From Bacteroidales bacterium UBA3856 (GTDB lineage: Bacteria; Bacteroidota; Bacteroidia; Bacteroidales; UBA932): a stretch of DNA of 5,748 nt. Below the pieces are notes generated by a model. That model was not told the origin of the DNA. It saw only the letters and a program-made list of their open reading frames with translations, and did not search any database. Each line of letters starts with the position of its first letter. The stretch's first letter is position 1. The stretch spans positions 1 through 5,748 of the forward strand of contig DGHE01000205.1 of assembly GCA_002392525.1 (NCBI GenBank). The letters run 5' to 3'. Below are positions 4,551 through 5,748 of this stretch, in pieces. Position numbers and translations under genes: made by a program.

Positions 4551-5748
4551 ATGAAACGCATGATTATTTTAGCAATAGCCAGTACAGTGCTGCTGGCAGG
4601 TTGCTTCAGACCACTAAAAACTACTGGCTGTTCTTCCAACCCGGACTTGGGCTGGTTATTTCTTGACAAGGGTCCCTATACCCTCAAAACGCACGTAGAT
4701 GCCGCTCCCGGGCCCGCCAGCTTCGAGCTGGTGAAGGACCTCTCCCTCATGGCCGACGTCCCGGAGGTGGTCCTGCGGGCCGATGTCACCGTCGCGCCCG
4801 ACAGCACCCTGGAAGTTGCACTGGGAAAGCTGGAACCCGGTTTTTACCAGGTACGCCTGCGGGATTCCGTGCGCTGGAATATCGGCGTACGTCCCGACGA
4901 CGTGGTGAGCGCCCCCGACGCTCCGGCCGATTTCGATGCGTTCTGGGCCTCGACCCTTGAGGAACTTTCCCGCATTCCGCTGGAGCCCGTCCTCACGGAA
5001 ATCCCGGAGCACTCGAACGAAGTGCGCACCACCTATCATGTGAGTTATCCCGCCTATGGCGGCGCCGTCTCGGGCGGTGTGGTGTGCATCCCCAACGCTC
5101 CCGGCAAATATCCCGTGAGCATCAACTACATGGGGTATGGGGCCGATGTATATTATATGGATCCGTCGGCGAACCCTGGGTGCATCGAATATCTTGTGAG
5201 CGTCCGGGACCAGGGCATCTTCAAGGAGGGCCAGGAGCGGTGGATAGACCGGGGCATCGCCTCCAAGGAGACTTTCTACTACCGCGGCGCCTTCTGCGAC
5301 GTAAAGCAGGCGGTGGAATTCGCCGCTTCGCTGGAGAAGGCCGATACCACCCGCATGGTGGCCTGGGGAGAGAGCCAGGGTGGTGCCTTTACCTTCATCT
5401 CTGCGGCGCTGGATCCGCGCATCAAGGCCATCGCCCCGTCCGTTCCCTTCCTCGGGGACTACCGGGACTACGCCCGCATCGTGTGGTGGCCCGTCCATGA
5501 GGTGTTCGCCGAAGCCGATTCCATCGGCCTGCCCCGGGAGGAGCTCCTGGACATGCTCCGCTACTTTGACGTGAAGAACTTTGCCCCGCGCATCCACTGC
5601 CCGGTGTACATGGCGTTCGGCCTGCAGGATCCCACCTGCCCGCCGCATACCAATTTCTCTATCTACAACAACCTGGGAACCACCGATAAACGTTATCTCT
5701 GCGTGCCTACGTGCGGCCATGCCATGTGGGCGGAGAAAGTGTGGGAGA
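4551..5748 (+). CDS. Lipoprotein acetyl esterase of the AXE1 / cephalosporin-C deacetylase family, C-terminal end cut by window edge
   Basis: The frame is open from ATG 4551 to the window edge (399 residues visible). Residues 1-18 (MKRMIILAIASTVLLAGC) are a lipoprotein signal with a good lipobox, Leu-Ala-Gly-Cys18. No acidic run follows the cysteine, so a periplasmic location is favoured. Residues about 19-120 are an extra N-terminal region with alternating hydrophobic residues, probably a beta-rich domain, ending near GFYQVRLRDSVRWNIGVRP. The AXE1 domain begins at APADFDAFW (124-132). The alpha/beta-hydrolase triad is visible: Ser275 in WGESQGGA, Asp360 in GLQDPTCPP and His390 in CGHAMW; the Ser-Asp and Asp-His spacings (85 and 30) resemble those of characterised AXE1 esterases. 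Only a short C-terminal helix should be missing. The family removes O-acetyl groups from xylan, xylo-oligosaccharides and other acetylated sugars, and also cephalosporin C. Here an acetylated glycan is the likely substrate. Met4 (ATG 4560) is an alternative start that would lose the Lys-Arg charge of the signal. It is transcribed divergently from the phosphodiesterase gene. Confidence 0.93.
   Translation, partial: MKRMIILAIASTVLLAGCFRPLKTTGCSSNPDLGWLFLDKGPYTLKTHVDAAPGPASFELVKDLSLMADVPEVVLRADVTVAPDSTLEVALGKLEPGFYQVRLRDSVRWNIGVRPDDVVSAPDAPADFDAFWASTLEELSRIPLEPVLTEIPEHSNEVRTTYHVSYPAYGGAVSGGVVCIPNAPGKYPVSINYMGYGADVYYMDPSANPGCIEYLVSVRDQGIFKEGQERWIDRGIASKETFYYRGAFCDVKQAVEFAASLEKADTTRMVAWGESQGGAFTFISAALDPRIKAIAPSVPFLGDYRDYARIVWWPVHEVFAEADSIGLPREELLDMLRYFDVKNFAPRIHCPVYMAFGLQDPTCPPHTNFSIYNNLGTTDKRYLCVPTCGHAMWAEKVWE

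Noticed and set aside
4424..4666. An 80-codon plus-strand frame spanning the divergent intergenic region
   Set aside because: It overlaps the phosphodiesterase start, both promoter elements and the esterase signal peptide in a different frame, and its translation has no coherent features.
4656..5720. A 354-codon open frame on the minus strand opposite the esterase
   Set aside because: The plus strand carries a signal peptide, lipobox and complete Ser-Asp-His triad in one open frame. The reverse translation shows no motif and has low-complexity composition.

Overview
The window looks like chromosomal DNA from a member of the Bacteroidota, probably a GC-rich member of the order Bacteroidales. 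This rests on the NagB-like/PIG-L fusion gene, a family I know only from that phylum, on translation starts preceded by A/T-rich sequence without Shine-Dalgarno motifs, and on several exact matches to the Bacteroidetes -7 promoter element TAnnTTTG. Genus cannot be set from the sequence alone.

Layout, left to right: (1) 1-466, minus strand, the first 155 codons of a Gfo/Idh/MocA-family oxidoreductase that runs off the left edge. (2) 466-1260, minus, nagB, a complete glucosamine-6-phosphate deaminase; its TAG stop shares one base with the GTG start of gene 1. (3) 1261-1352, a 92-base gap with a strong hairpin followed by a T tract in the minus direction and a promoter-like element just upstream of it. 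(4) 1353-3278, minus, a 641-residue fusion of a catalytically degenerate NagB-like domain with a PIG-L-type zinc deacetylase domain. (5) 3283-4500, minus, an exported type I phosphodiesterase/nucleotide pyrophosphatase (ENPP-like), 4 bases upstream of gene 4. (6) 4501-4550, a 50-base divergent promoter region. (7) 4551-5748, plus, a lipoprotein acetyl esterase of the AXE1/cephalosporin-C deacetylase family, cut by the right edge just after its catalytic histidine. No stretch over 100 bases lacks a gene. I saw no tRNA, rRNA, CRISPR array, insertion sequence or long repeat.

The common theme is amino-sugar and decorated-glycan catabolism. Two exported enzymes (phosphodiesterase and acetyl esterase) could strip phosphodiester and O-acetyl groups outside the cytoplasm. 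Inside, the PIG-L domain could N-deacetylate an amino-sugar compound and NagB converts glucosamine 6-phosphate to fructose 6-phosphate plus ammonia; the oxidoreductase could act on a sugar. The individual families are established; their joint action is inference from gene order. The most interesting points are the loss of catalytic residues in the NagB-like half of the fusion beside an intact NagB, an altered allosteric-site residue in that NagB, the hairpin/promoter arrangement between them, and the compact divergent promoter that may yield a leaderless esterase mRNA.
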